From SIG350 sp964520895 (lineage in GTDB: Bacteria; Bacillota; Clostridia; TANB77; SIG350), in NCBI GenBank assembly GCA_964520895.1, contig CAZFOR010000015.1, positions 1 to 22,070 on the forward strand: 22,070 bases of DNA, written 5' to 3'. Position numbers and translations under genes: made by a program. Shown piece by piece: positions 1 through 8,189 of the stretch. The notes beneath the pieces are model-generated. The model was not told the DNA's origin. It ran no database searches and saw only the letters and a list, made by a program, of their open reading frames with translations. The first letter of the stretch is position 1. Every line of letters starts with the position of its first letter.

Positions 1-51
1 ATCATTTTTTTGGACAACTTTTATAGAGGGTTTAACTGCAAAATTTTCCAT
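1..51 (-). CDS. 5' end of an unknown gene downstream of the SPFH gene
   Basis: Only the first 17 codons are in the window; the protein begins MENFAVKPSIKVVQ. The ATG at 49-51 is preceded by AAGGAG (60-65) at an 8-base spacing, which is why I call it a real start. It lies 27 bases beyond the SPFH stop codon on the same strand, so the two are probably co-transcribed. The product cannot be named from this fragment. Confidence 0.55.
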   Translation of the reverse strand, partial: MENFAVKPSIKVVQKND

Positions 52-78
52 ACTTTTTTCTCCTTGTTTTGTTATATA

Positions 79-1239
79 TTATTCAACTTTTGCTCCACAT
101 TCATCACAGAATTTACCTGTTACTTCTTTTCCACATTTAGGACATTTCTTTGAAGCTATTTCTGTTCCACATTCTCCACAAAATTTTCCAGTTACTTGTG
201 CCCCACATTTAGTACAAGTTTTTGTATTTGCATTTTGTGCTGGACCTGATGGCATTTGTTGATTTAATGCACTACCTACAACTCCACCTGCAATATTTCC
301 TGTATTCATGTTTAACATTCCCATTCCCATAAATCCATTCATTGCACCTGCTTCATTTGTTGCTGCACCTTTTAAGGCTTCACCATAAGAATCAACAATT
401 TTACCTTTTTGAGCATATACATCTCCACCAAGTTCATATTCATCAATTTTCTTTTTAGAGTTATCATCTAATGTAACTGATTCAACTACAAAAGATACTA
501 TTGATAATCCTCTTCTTCTTACTTGTTCATCAAACATAACTTCATCCATTGCTTTTTTAATTTCATCTGTTTGATTTGGTAATTGAAGAGCAGCTACTTT
601 ATGTTCATCTGAGCTTAAGCTACTTAATACATTTGTAAATACACCAATTACTTCTGATCTAATTTGGTCTTCTACCATTTCTTTTGTATATACATCAGAT
701 ACACCTGCAAGTTCTCTCATAAATACTGCTGGGTCAACTACTTTAAAAGTATATTTACCAAAACATTTTATTTCTAGACTAAGTGGTACATATCCACCAG
801 TTCTTGCATTCATAACAGGATGTCCCCAATCTCCATATGGAATTGGTGCTGGTGTACCAAATTTATTATCTAATATTTCTTTTATATTGATAAAGAATAC
901 AGCTTGTTGTTTAAATGTTCCTCCACCATATGTAAATCTTTGCCACATTTCTTTAAATACATCTCCAAATTGACCTGCAAAAAATGATGGTGATGTTGAT
1001 TGATCAAAAGTATATACCCCCTCTTCTGCTGTTGCATCAACTATTACACCATTATCATATATAACCGCAAGTTGTCCAGGTGCAACAATTATTGTACTGT
1101 TTTTTGTAACAACTCCTGTATCAGTAGTTTTCTTTACCATTAATACATTGTTATCCATTTCGTCACATCTAATGACCTCTTTCCATTGATCATGAAATGT
1201 TCCTCCAATCGCGCTTACTGCTGATTTTATTAATCCCAT
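79..1239 (-). CDS. SPFH-domain protein with C-terminal double zinc ribbon (YdjI / virion-core-like)
   Basis: This 386-residue protein belongs to the SPFH (band 7) family related to Bacillus YdjI. Residues about 30-290 form the SPFH body. A Gly/Met/Asn-rich linker follows (about 295-335, with GFMGMGMLNMNTGN), and two CxxC...CxxC zinc ribbons end the protein (about 342-386: CTKCG...CGECG, then CPKCG...CDECG). There is no signal peptide or obvious membrane helix, so it is probably a cytoplasmic, membrane-associated scaffold. In related proteins the SPFH domain oligomerises at membranes; the exact role here is unknown. The start ATG has AAGGAGG a few bases upstream. It lies 39 bases after the Tim44-like gene and 27 bases before the next start, so the three look like one operon. 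Confidence 0.85.
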   Translation of the reverse strand: MGLIKSAVSAIGGTFHDQWKEVIRCDEMDNNVLMVKKTTDTGVVTKNSTIIVAPGQLAVIYDNGVIVDATAEEGVYTFDQSTSPSFFAGQFGDVFKEMWQRFTYGGGTFKQQAVFFINIKEILDNKFGTPAPIPYGDWGHPVMNARTGGYVPLSLEIKCFGKYTFKVVDPAVFMRELAGVSDVYTKEMVEDQIRSEVIGVFTNVLSSLSSDEHKVAALQLPNQTDEIKKAMDEVMFDEQVRRRGLSIVSFVVESVTLDDNSKKKIDEYELGGDVYAQKGKIVDSYGEALKGAATNEAGAMNGFMGMGMLNMNTGNIAGGVVGSALNQQMPSGPAQNANTKTCTKCGAQVTGKFCGECGTEIASKKCPKCGKEVTGKFCDECGAKVE

Positions 1240-1278
1240 AAAAATACCTCCTTCTTAAATATATATTATTATATCAAA

Positions 1279-1908
1279 CTATTTTAAATTATAATAGTTC
1301 TTTTTAGAAATTTTTTTAATATCATCTAATACCCATCTATATTCACCTGTTGATATCACTTGATTACAATGTTCACATTTACCAATAAACGATATACCAT
1401 TACTTGCATTACAATTTGGACATCTTTTAACATCTAATTCCTCTTTATTAGTTTTTGTTCCTTTTTTTCTTATAAGGGTAAGTAAGAATTTTTCTTTCCA
1501 GTCTTTATATTGTAAAACATTTATAACAGCTTGATTATCATAATCTCTTGTAATACAATGTAACTCTATCTCTAATATTTCATTTTCTTCATCTTCTTTA
1601 TAATCTGTTATCTCATTATATACAAACTTAGTTTGATCTAATATTTGTACATATCCATTTGCTATATTTTCACAAATCTTATTTTTATGTTTCTCGAACA
1701 ATCTATTACTTTCAAAGATATGAAGCCAATCATAATTGTTATTTGCAAATGCTTTGCATATTTTCAAAAAAGCATCTTCTGACCATTTTAATAATTTTTC
1801 ATCAGAAAAATACTGGTCATCTTTTCTTATATAATTTGATATTTTTTCAGTTTTACTTTCTTTAATAGGTAAATCTGCATCTTTAATATCATTTTTAGAT
1901 TTATACAC
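1279..1908 (-). CDS. Tim44-like domain protein with zinc ribbon, possibly 5'-truncated
   Basis: The 209-residue frame matches the Firmicute Tim44-like family as I know it. A helical stretch reads FSDEKLLKWSEDAF, followed by an ESNRLFEKHK segment, then LLTLIRKKGTKT, and a C-terminal zinc ribbon with CPNC and CEHC ahead of TGEYRWVL. The only in-frame start is a GTG at 1906-1908 with no Shine-Dalgarno in front. The open frame actually continues about 41 codons further upstream to a TAA inside the terminator of the surface-protein gene, and it stays protein-like (for example NPYKRKLAKDY) but contains no ATG, GTG or TTG start. Family members usually carry an N-terminal membrane segment that is absent here. 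The gene is either truncated or uses an unusual start. It probably forms an operon with the SPFH gene. Confidence 0.6.
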   Translation of the reverse strand: MYKSKNDIKDADLPIKESKTEKISNYIRKDDQYFSDEKLLKWSEDAFLKICKAFANNNYDWLHIFESNRLFEKHKNKICENIANGYVQILDQTKFVYNEITDYKEDEENEILEIELHCITRDYDNQAVINVLQYKDWKEKFLLTLIRKKGTKTNKEELDVKRCPNCNASNGISFIGKCEHCNQVISTGEYRWVLDDIKKISKKNYYNLK

Positions 1909-2019
1909 ATAATCTTTCGCTAATTTTCTTTTATATGGATTTTCAATACTTTTTTTACAATATGTAACATAAAATATATTTTTTAACTTTTTTATTATTG
2001 TTTTAAATATATTCTTTTA

Positions 2020-2062
2020 GAAACAAAAAACCTGCTTGTTAAATTTATCTAACAAGTAGGTT
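2020..2062 (-). terminator. Rho-independent terminator of the SLH surface protein gene
   Basis: Inverted repeat 2029-2041 / 2050-2062 (13 positions with one A-C mismatch on the minus RNA, 8-base loop). On the minus strand it is followed by TTTTTTGTTT. It lies 33 bases past the stop of the surface-protein gene. Confidence 0.8.
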
Positions 2063-2094
2063 TCTCTTATTATACCTTTATTTAATTCAAGTAT

Positions 2095-5046
2095 TTAATC
2101 TTCTAATTTAACTGTTTTGTTAATAATTAATTCTACTTCTATTGCTCCTGTTCCTACTATTGCAACTTTATAATCTATATTTATTACTTTTGCTTCACTT
2201 TCAACAAATGCACCATCTTTATATCCTGCTGCATAAAATCCTATTGTTGCATTATCTGTTCCCTCTGTTTGAGTTACTCCATATGATACACTTGTAACAT
2301 TTCCTTGTGAATCTCTGTATGTTTTCTTTGTAAATACTTTTCTTACATCTGTTATATCAGAACCATCATTTAGTAATATTCCTAAATATCCATGTCCATG
2401 ATTTATAGTCTGAGTTACTGTATCTTCTGCAATATTCACAGTATTTGTATATCCATCTGGTATAATTCCTAATGATGTTGCACTTACTACTGTTAATGAA
2501 TCTGTTAAACTTGCACTTGTTGTAACTTTTATTTCTATTGATCCATCATTATTTAAATCTATATCTACATTTCCTACTGGTGTTGATTCCAATGCTAATA
2601 CCGGTATTGCTACTAACAAGTTTTTATTAACATCTATTTTCCATGCTGGTAAATTTATATGATTATTATTTCCCATACTTACTGATACATTTTCATTTAT
2701 ATCAAATACTTCTTCACCTATTTTTATACTTGTTGGTGTTGTTGTTAATGCACTTGCTACTTGTATATAATACTGTGCATCCGTTGGACTTAATGTTGCT
2801 GCTACTGGTTTATTATAGAACTCTGTAAATAATGCTTCTGTTTTTGTTCCTAACTCTATATGTATATCTTTTTCATATTCTTTTGATGTTCTATTTACCT
2901 CTATTGGTATAACTATTGCTCCTGTTCCTATCACTGCAATTTTATAATCTATGTTTATTACTTTTGCTTCATCTACTGAAAATGCTCCATTCTTATATCC
3001 TGCTGAATAAAATCCTATTGTTGCATTATCTGTTCCCTCTGTTTGAGTTACTCCATATGATACACTTGTAACATTTCCTTGTGAATCTCTGTATGTTTTC
3101 TTTGTAAATACTTTTCTTACATCTGTTATATCAGAACCATCATTTAGTAATATTCCTAAATATCCATGTCCATGATTTATAGTCTGAGTTACTGTATCTT
3201 CTGCAATATTCACAGTATTTGTATATCCATCTGGTATAATTCCTAATGATGTTGCACTTACTACTGTTAATGAATCTGTTAAACTTGCACTTGTTGTAAC
3301 TTTTATTTCTATTGATCCATCATTATTTAAATCTATATCTACATTTCCTACTGGTGTTGATTCCAATGCTAATACCGGTATTGCTACTAACAAGTTTTTA
3401 TTAACATCTATTTTCCATGCTGGTAAATTTATATGATTATTATTTCCCATACTTACTGATACATTTTCATTTATATCAAATACTTCTTCACCTATTTTTA
3501 TACTTGTTGGTGTTGTTGTTAATGCACTTGCTACTTGTATATAATACTGTGCATCCGTTGGACTTAATGTTGCTGCTGCTGGTTTATTATAGAACTCTGT
3601 AAATAAAGCCTCTGTTTTTGTATTTAAATCTTCACTTACATTTATTGTTATTATTGATGGTGTACTAGAACCTCCACCACCACTACCACCTCCACTTGGA
3701 GTTGTAGGAGTAGTAGTTGGAACCTCTGTCCCTTTATCATCAACAGGTTTCACTTCAACAGTTTTATCTATCTCAACACTTTTTGGTTTTTCACCATTAA
3801 TTACTACATCGTTAGCATTAACAGTTGCATTTTCAATTTTACCATTATTGTTTATACTTATTTTTGCATCAGTAGTTATTGATTGAACTTTTCCTGTGTC
3901 AGATACATTAATATTTGATTCTGTAGCATCTTTATTAACTACTATATTCTCTACACTGCCTTGTATGTCTATATCTATCTTGTTATTAACTATTAAATTA
4001 TTCAACTGGCTTTCTTGGTTAATATTAATTGTTGCATCATCTGATTTTACATTTAATACATCTATTTTAGCACCTACAAATTCAATATTACTTTCACTAT
4101 TAACATTTACATTTGTCAAATTACCTGTTAAAATTATTTTTTCGCCTTTATCAATATTAATGTTTTGAACAGTACTATTATTATCTATAGAAATTCTTAT
4201 TCCATTTGCTGAATCTTTTAATACATATATATTTAATATACTAGAATTCCCTTGTATATATACAGAGTTTTCTCCTCCACCTCTTGTATATAGGTTTCCT
4301 TCTATTTTTACATCCTCTAGATATACTTCTTCATCTCCAACACCTTCTGCTATTATTACATTACCTTTAATTGTCATTGCTTTTAATTTTACATTTGGTA
4401 CATTTATAATTACTAAACCTTCTATATCCTCTGTATATGTTCCTTCTTCATTATATATTTTTGTTATAGTAGTATCTAATATTTTTATAACTTCTGCCCT
4501 AGTTATATCTGCTAACGGCTTAAATGTATCCCCATATCCACTAATATAGTTTTTTTCAGTCATTGCATTTATATATTCAATTGACCACTCATCCATCTCT
4601 GCTTTATCAGTAAATTCATTTTCATTTTTGCTATTTTCAATACTTAAAGCTCTTGCTAACATTACAACTGCTTCTTGTCTTGTAATATTATCTATAGGTC
4701 TTACATTTTCACCATCACCTAATATTATTCCTGCATAATTAGCTTTTAATATTGCATCAGTATAAAAATCTTCTGACAAATCTGTAAATTCATTCTCGCT
4801 TTTGTCAACAAATTTTAACACTCTATCAATTATAACAGCCATCTCTCCTCTCGTTATACTATCATCAGGTCTAAATTCACCTTCGTATCCTTTAATAATA
4901 CCTGTATTGCTCCATTTTTCAATTTCACTTTCTGCCCAATGTCCTGTAATATCACTATAACTTTCATTAGCAAAAACAAAATTTGAGCAAGATATTATTA
5001 CTAAAACAAAAATTATACTTAGTAATTTAATTTTACTTCTTAACAT
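2095..5046 (-). CDS. S-layer-homology (SLH) surface protein with two near-identical C-terminal repeats
   Basis: Predicted exported cell-wall protein of 983 residues. Residues 1-26 are a signal peptide ending VFA before NES; an IISC stretch inside it could also read as a weak lipobox. Three SLH domains follow at about 29-76, 84-134 and 144-195 (SDITGHWAESEIEKW, FTDLSEDFYTDAIL and a degenerate third). SLH domains typically bind pyruvylated secondary cell-wall polymer. Residues about 205-430 are Asn/Ile/Val-rich, repetitive beta sequence (possible beta-solenoid). A TP and Gly/Ser-rich linker (about 440-466) then leads to two tandem 258-residue repeats (about 480-735 and 738-983) that are almost identical in their cores. 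The ATG has AAAGGAGG six bases upstream. It is monocistronic with its own terminator. The repeats may be adhesive or extracellular binding domains; function unknown. Confidence 0.88.
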   Translation of the reverse strand: MLRSKIKLLSIIFVLVIISCSNFVFANESYSDITGHWAESEIEKWSNTGIIKGYEGEFRPDDSITRGEMAVIIDRVLKFVDKSENEFTDLSEDFYTDAILKANYAGIILGDGENVRPIDNITRQEAVVMLARALSIENSKNENEFTDKAEMDEWSIEYINAMTEKNYISGYGDTFKPLADITRAEVIKILDTTITKIYNEEGTYTEDIEGLVIINVPNVKLKAMTIKGNVIIAEGVGDEEVYLEDVKIEGNLYTRGGGENSVYIQGNSSILNIYVLKDSANGIRISIDNNSTVQNINIDKGEKIILTGNLTNVNVNSESNIEFVGAKIDVLNVKSDDATININQESQLNNLIVNNKIDIDIQGSVENIVVNKDATESNINVSDTGKVQSITTDAKISINNNGKIENATVNANDVVINGEKPKSVEIDKTVEVKPVDDKGTEVPTTTPTTPSGGGSGGGGSSTPSIITINVSEDLNTKTEALFTEFYNKPAAATLSPTDAQYYIQVASALTTTPTSIKIGEEVFDINENVSVSMGNNNHINLPAWKIDVNKNLLVAIPVLALESTPVGNVDIDLNNDGSIEIKVTTSASLTDSLTVVSATSLGIIPDGYTNTVNIAEDTVTQTINHGHGYLGILLNDGSDITDVRKVFTKKTYRDSQGNVTSVSYGVTQTEGTDNATIGFYSAGYKNGAFSVDEAKVINIDYKIAVIGTGAIVIPIEVNRTSKEYEKDIHIELGTKTEALFTEFYNKPVAATLSPTDAQYYIQVASALTTTPTSIKIGEEVFDINENVSVSMGNNNHINLPAWKIDVNKNLLVAIPVLALESTPVGNVDIDLNNDGSIEIKVTTSASLTDSLTVVSATSLGIIPDGYTNTVNIAEDTVTQTINHGHGYLGILLNDGSDITDVRKVFTKKTYRDSQGNVTSVSYGVTQTEGTDNATIGFYAAGYKDGAFVESEAKVINIDYKVAIVGTGAIEVELIINKTVKLED
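2233..2803 (-). repeat. Tandem intragenic repeat, copy 2 (C-terminal)
   Basis: Line-by-line comparison shows no difference from 3007-3577 at an offset of 774 bases (258 codons). The first mismatches are at 2232 (c against a at 3006) and 2804 (a against g at 3578). Sequence outside the core diverges clearly at the protein level. Confidence 0.9.
3007..3577 (-). repeat. Tandem intragenic repeat, copy 1 (N-terminal)
   Basis: Partner of 2233-2803. The two copies encode the same residues (about 490-680 and 748-938 of the surface protein). Confidence 0.9.
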
Positions 5047-5280
5047 ACTATACCTCCTTTATTTAAAAACCATACGACAACACATATTTTGTTATATCAA
5101 TTACTACATATAGTTATGTATTTTTACGGATATAACACTTTAAATGATTGTTTCATTTATAGTTTATCATGTAAATTTATAAAAGTAAAGAATAAATGAA
5201 ATAACATTTTTTACCTTTTTAATTATTGTAAAATAATTTGTCGAAAATATTGTATTTATGAAAAATTAATTAGTATTTTC

Positions 5281-6204
5281 CTATAATATCATACCTAATA
5301 TATGTATTCCTATATTTTTTTCATATATATCTTCAATTTGCGATATTGATATAGGATTAATTCCTTTTCCAACTTCTATTGTATATCCAGGTTTATTATA
5401 TTTTTGTATAAACCAATCTTTTAAACCTGCATAACTGCTATCTTCACTAGTGTTAGCTATTTCGTATCCACTTGATTTTGAAAATGCTTCTGCTATTTTT
5501 TGTGAACCTTCTGGATTATAGTTTAGATATTTTGAATATATAACTTCTCCTTGTGTATGAAAACATAGCATCAATTGAAATTTATGTTTAAGAACAAATG
5601 AATAAATTGCTTTTGATTCTTTTTGATTAACTGGTAATAATCCTGCATATTTCCTAGGTGCTGGTTCTCCATATCCATTTTTTTTATTAATTTTTTTGCC
5701 TTTTTTCCAACTAGCAGGAAATTGAAGATTTAAGTCAACACCTAAAATATTAGCTTTCCAATCTTCTGGAAAACGCAAATTAGGATATTTTTCAGATATT
5801 CTTTTTGCTTTTATATACTCATTACAATTTATATCTATATTATCTGTTAGTAAATTAACACCATCTGGATTTAACATTGGTACAAGATATAACGAACATT
5901 TTTCAAAAAGCTCTTTTACATTATATATATATTTTTTTTCATTATTAACATATGCCTTACACAATTGTTCAACAAACTTCATGCAAAGAATACTTGTTAT
6001 CCATTCATTTCCATGTATTGAATATGTATAAATTATCTCTTTATTACCATTACCTAATTTAATATATGGTATATCCTTTTTCATTACACTTTTACCTATT
6101 ATTCCTGTTTGCATAAATGTATATTTATTTTTCAATAATTTAATATCATTACATAATATATCATGATTATATTTAATATTTGTTTTAACAATATCATCTA
6201 TCAT
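5281..6204 (-). CDS. M14 family zinc carboxypeptidase, gamma-D-glutamyl-diamino-acid peptidase type
   Basis: 307-residue metallopeptidase. Zinc ligands are visible as H64 and E67 in IHGNEW and H216 in CFHTQGEVIY, and the catalytic glutamate is E277 in YTIEVGKG. Other M14 marks are LNPDGVN (111-117) and GVDLNLQFPASW (155-166). The DLNxQFP and HTQGEVIY variants are typical of the branch that cleaves gamma-D-Glu-meso-diaminopimelate bonds in peptidoglycan peptides, so muropeptide turnover is likely. No signal peptide is visible, suggesting cytosolic processing of recycled peptides, though N-terminal loss cannot be excluded. The ATG is preceded by AAGGAGG at 9 bases. It lies downstream of the methyltransferase, with a strong hairpin between them. 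No clear terminator is seen in 5047-5280. Confidence 0.85.
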   Translation of the reverse strand: MIDDIVKTNIKYNHDILCNDIKLLKNKYTFMQTGIIGKSVMKKDIPYIKLGNGNKEIIYTYSIHGNEWITSILCMKFVEQLCKAYVNNEKKYIYNVKELFEKCSLYLVPMLNPDGVNLLTDNIDINCNEYIKAKRISEKYPNLRFPEDWKANILGVDLNLQFPASWKKGKKINKKNGYGEPAPRKYAGLLPVNQKESKAIYSFVLKHKFQLMLCFHTQGEVIYSKYLNYNPEGSQKIAEAFSKSSGYEIANTSEDSSYAGLKDWFIQKYNKPGYTIEVGKGINPISISQIEDIYEKNIGIHILGMIL

Positions 6205-6247
6205 ATAATAATACCTCCTTCAATAACTATATTATATTCTAAAAATA

Positions 6248-6276
6248 AAAAGTTGTATATTGTTTATACAACTTTT
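6248..6276 (-). terminator. Terminator of the methyltransferase gene
   Basis: Perfect 12-bp stem 6248-6259 / 6265-6276 with a 5-base loop. On the minus strand it is followed by a T-rich TATTTTTAG tail, 16 bases after the stop codon at 6293. Confidence 0.8.
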
Positions 6277-6292
6277 ACTATATTATTCATTA

Positions 6293-6877
6293 TTATTCCA
6301 CTACTTTCTGTGCAATTATTTCATATATATTCCAAAATTTATTTCTTCCACTAGCTGTTTTTCTTATTTCTTTGATTTCATTAAAATATATCACTTCAAA
6401 TTTTTTAAACATTATATCCAACTCATGTTTTGTTATGAAAGTCATGTTTTGCCTATCTTTCCATTCATCTTCTACCCCTAAAAAATTACCCACAAAAAAA
6501 CCTTCTTTATTAATAGCATTACAAATATTATTCCAAAACTCATTAAAATATTGTGGTCTACAAAACGGTAAACTGTAACTTGCATTTACTAAATCAGTAT
6601 TAGGAAGTTGTATGTTTTCAAAATCATTTATTTCAAATTTTATTTTGTCATATTCCTTTTGTTCTAGTTTATGTAAAATGATATCTTTAACACTTTCTTC
6701 CCTATCTATTGCTAATACTGTATATCCGTTTTTTATTAAAAAAACAGTATCATTTCCAGCTCCGCAACCTAAATCTATTGCATCATTTTTTTGTATATTT
6801 AATGATATAAATCTTTCTAGTAATGAACTTTGCTTTTTATTTATCGTATTTTTATAATACTCATCCCATTTTTTCAT
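6293..6877 (-). CDS. Class I SAM-dependent methyltransferase
   Basis: 194-residue Rossmann-fold methyltransferase. Motif I is AIDLGCGAGNDTVFL (about residues 33-47), motif II ends with the acidic AIDREE, and the later YSLPFCRP and GFFVGNFLG stretches match the TehB-like/UbiE-like class I group. The substrate cannot be read from the sequence. I chose the ATG at 6875-6877 (MKKWDEYY) because AAAGGAA sits six bases before it. An upstream TTG at 6892 in the same frame would place that ribosome site inside the coding region. It is single-gene, with its own terminator, and divergent from the XRE regulator. Confidence 0.8.
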   Translation of the reverse strand: MKKWDEYYKNTINKKQSSLLERFISLNIQKNDAIDLGCGAGNDTVFLIKNGYTVLAIDREESVKDIILHKLEQKEYDKIKFEINDFENIQLPNTDLVNASYSLPFCRPQYFNEFWNNICNAINKEGFFVGNFLGVEDEWKDRQNMTFITKHELDIMFKKFEVIYFNEIKEIRKTASGRNKFWNIYEIIAQKVVE

Positions 6878-6892
6878 AGTAATTCCTTTCAA

Positions 6893-7194
6893 AATATATT
6901 ACAACATTTATTATTTTATTAATTATATCATATTAGAAGCTATAAAAAAATCTACTGACTTAAAAATTATAGTTAGAAACTGTTTTAATCTTTTAAGATG
7001 TATTATATAGCTTAATTTCAGCACCTGTGATATACTTATTAAAACAATAAAAAACTTGTAATAGTTAGAGATATTTTATACGAGAATTAACCAGACACGT
7101 GTGCCTAAATTCAAAAATACCGTATTTTCTCACTTTGTGTCGTGTAAATTAGAGAACTTTTATTATAGAATTTCAATGAAAGGAGGTAGAGCAC
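6893..7194. other. Divergent intergenic region between methyltransferase and XRE regulator
   Basis: About 300 bases with no convincing gene. A candidate minus-strand extended -10 (TGATATAAT, box at 6922-6927) has only a poor -35. Upstream of the plus-strand gene, TATTAT near 7170-7175 could be a -10. An ACACGTGT palindrome lies near 7095-7102; whether it is an operator is unknown. Confidence 0.45.
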
Positions 7195-7869
7195 GTGGAT
7201 CAAAAAAAGATAGGTCTATTTTTAAAGGAACTACGCAAAGAAAAAAATATAACTCAGGAAGTATTAGCTGAAAAGCTGAATGTTTCCAATAGAACAGTAT
7301 CTAGATGGGAAACAGGAAACAATATGCCAGATATCAGTTTGCTAGTTGAACTATCTGAGTTTTATCACGTTAGTATTCCTGAGATTGTTGATGGAGAAAG
7401 GAAAAGTGAAAAAATGAATGAGGAAACAATACACACTGCAGTGAAAATGGCTGAATATAGTAAAAACGAGGTGAATGTAGAAAAAAAGAAAGTAATAAGT
7501 TCTCTTCTTATGATTTTTGGAATATTTATAATTATTTCTGCATTTGCAATATTTCCAAATGATAGAAGTTGGGGAAGTATTTATTCAACAATTGGTGGAA
7601 TTATTTTAGTTATTGGATTTTATTTTAAAATTAAATCTATTGTATCAAAGAAACGTTTTCGTATCTTGAGTGTTATTGGTTGTATACTAATTTTATTCGG
7701 AATATTTACTATTTCAGATTATATAGCAGTTTCACAATATCATCAAGTACCTAGATTTAGTTATGAAAAATCATATGGAAAAGATGTAATTGAGCATAAG
7801 ACTTTATTTTATACAGTTATTCAAAAAAATCCAGGAACTGAAAACGAAAGCATAGAAATCGTAAAATAA
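7195..7869 (+). CDS. XRE-family transcriptional regulator with C-terminal membrane domain
   Basis: 224 residues. The N-terminal 5-62 is a classic Cro/C1 helix-turn-helix (LKELRKEKNITQEVLAEKLN, then VSNRTVSRWETGNNMPD). A charged linker (about 65-97) is followed by three hydrophobic segments at about 98-119, 129-147 and 158-178, and an extracytoplasmic or cytoplasmic tail. The layout suggests a membrane-tethered DNA-binding regulator; the signal and targets are unknown. The start is GTG at 7195 with AAAGGAGG just upstream. It is the only protein gene on the plus strand here, and it looks less AT-biased than its neighbours. It is flanked by a divergent promoter region and by a hairpin shared with tRNA-Pro. 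Horizontal acquisition is possible but not shown. Confidence 0.85.
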   Translation: MDQKKIGLFLKELRKEKNITQEVLAEKLNVSNRTVSRWETGNNMPDISLLVELSEFYHVSIPEIVDGERKSEKMNEETIHTAVKMAEYSKNEVNVEKKKVISSLLMIFGIFIIISAFAIFPNDRSWGSIYSTIGGIILVIGFYFKIKSIVSKKRFRILSVIGCILILFGIFTISDYIAVSQYHQVPRFSYEKSYGKDVIEHKTLFYTVIQKNPGTENESIEIVK

Positions 7870-7932
7870 ATTTATATTAAATTAAAAAAGCTCTACAAAT
7901 TACAATTTGTATGATTGTTGTAATAATACACA

Positions 7933-7966
7933 AAAAGCTCTGAAACTATTTTGTTTCAGAGCTTTT
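7933..7966. terminator. Bidirectional terminator between XRE gene and tRNA-Pro
   Basis: Perfect 14-bp stem 7933-7946 / 7953-7966 with a 6-base loop. The minus strand exits into CTTTTTGTG, ending the tRNA-Pro transcript; the plus strand exits into CTTTTACACATTTT, ending the XRE transcript. A second AAAAAGCTCT lies just upstream (near 7885) and could pair with the same 3' arm. Confidence 0.75.
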
Positions 7967-7993
7967 ACACATTTTAAACTAGTAGATTTAAAT

Positions 7994-8069
7994 TGGTCGA
8001 GGTGACAGGGTTCGAACCTGCGACCCCATGGTCCCAAACCATGTGCGCTACCAGCTGCGCTACACCTCG
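7994..8069 (-). tRNA. tRNA-Pro(TGG)
   Basis: 76-nt cloverleaf on minus. Acceptor CGAGGTG pairs with CACCTCG, the discriminator is A and CCA is encoded (7994-7996). The D-arm GCGC pairs with GCGC, the anticodon stem CATGG/CCATG carries loop TTTGGGA with anticodon TGG, and the T-arm is GCAGG-TTCGAAC-CCTGT. It sits directly downstream of proS, the gene for its cognate synthetase, but has its own promoter. Confidence 0.97.
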
Positions 8070-8086
8070 AAATACGATGCTCATAT

Positions 8087-8115
8087 AGTATAACATCATA
8101 TTTATACTTTTTCAA
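8087..8115 (-). promoter_or_regulatory. Promoter of tRNA-Pro
   Basis: On minus: -35 TTGAAA (8110-8115), 17-base spacer, -10 TATACT (8087-8092). Transcription would begin near 8080, about 11 bases before the mature tRNA 5' end. Confidence 0.8.
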
Positions 8116-8161
8116 GATTTTTTTTAAATTTTTTTAATTTTTTTCTAATATATACTAAAAC

Positions 8162-8179
8162 AGGAAGTGTTAACTTCCT
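8162..8179 (-). terminator. Probable terminator after proS
   Basis: 7-bp stem (8162-8168 / 8173-8179), 4-base loop, 10 bases past the proS stop. The minus strand exits into GTTTTAG (a weak T-run); the other side is a run of eight T on plus, so it may act in both directions. Confidence 0.55.
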
Positions 8180-8189
8180 ATTTTTTTTA

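Noticed and set aside
2643..3602. Two identical 61-codon plus-strand open frames
   Set aside because: They are antisense shadows of the duplicated surface-protein repeat; no ribosome site or promoter, and low-complexity Leu/Tyr-rich products.
7900..8115. 71-codon minus-strand open frame
   Set aside because: It runs straight through tRNA-Pro and its terminator and promoter.
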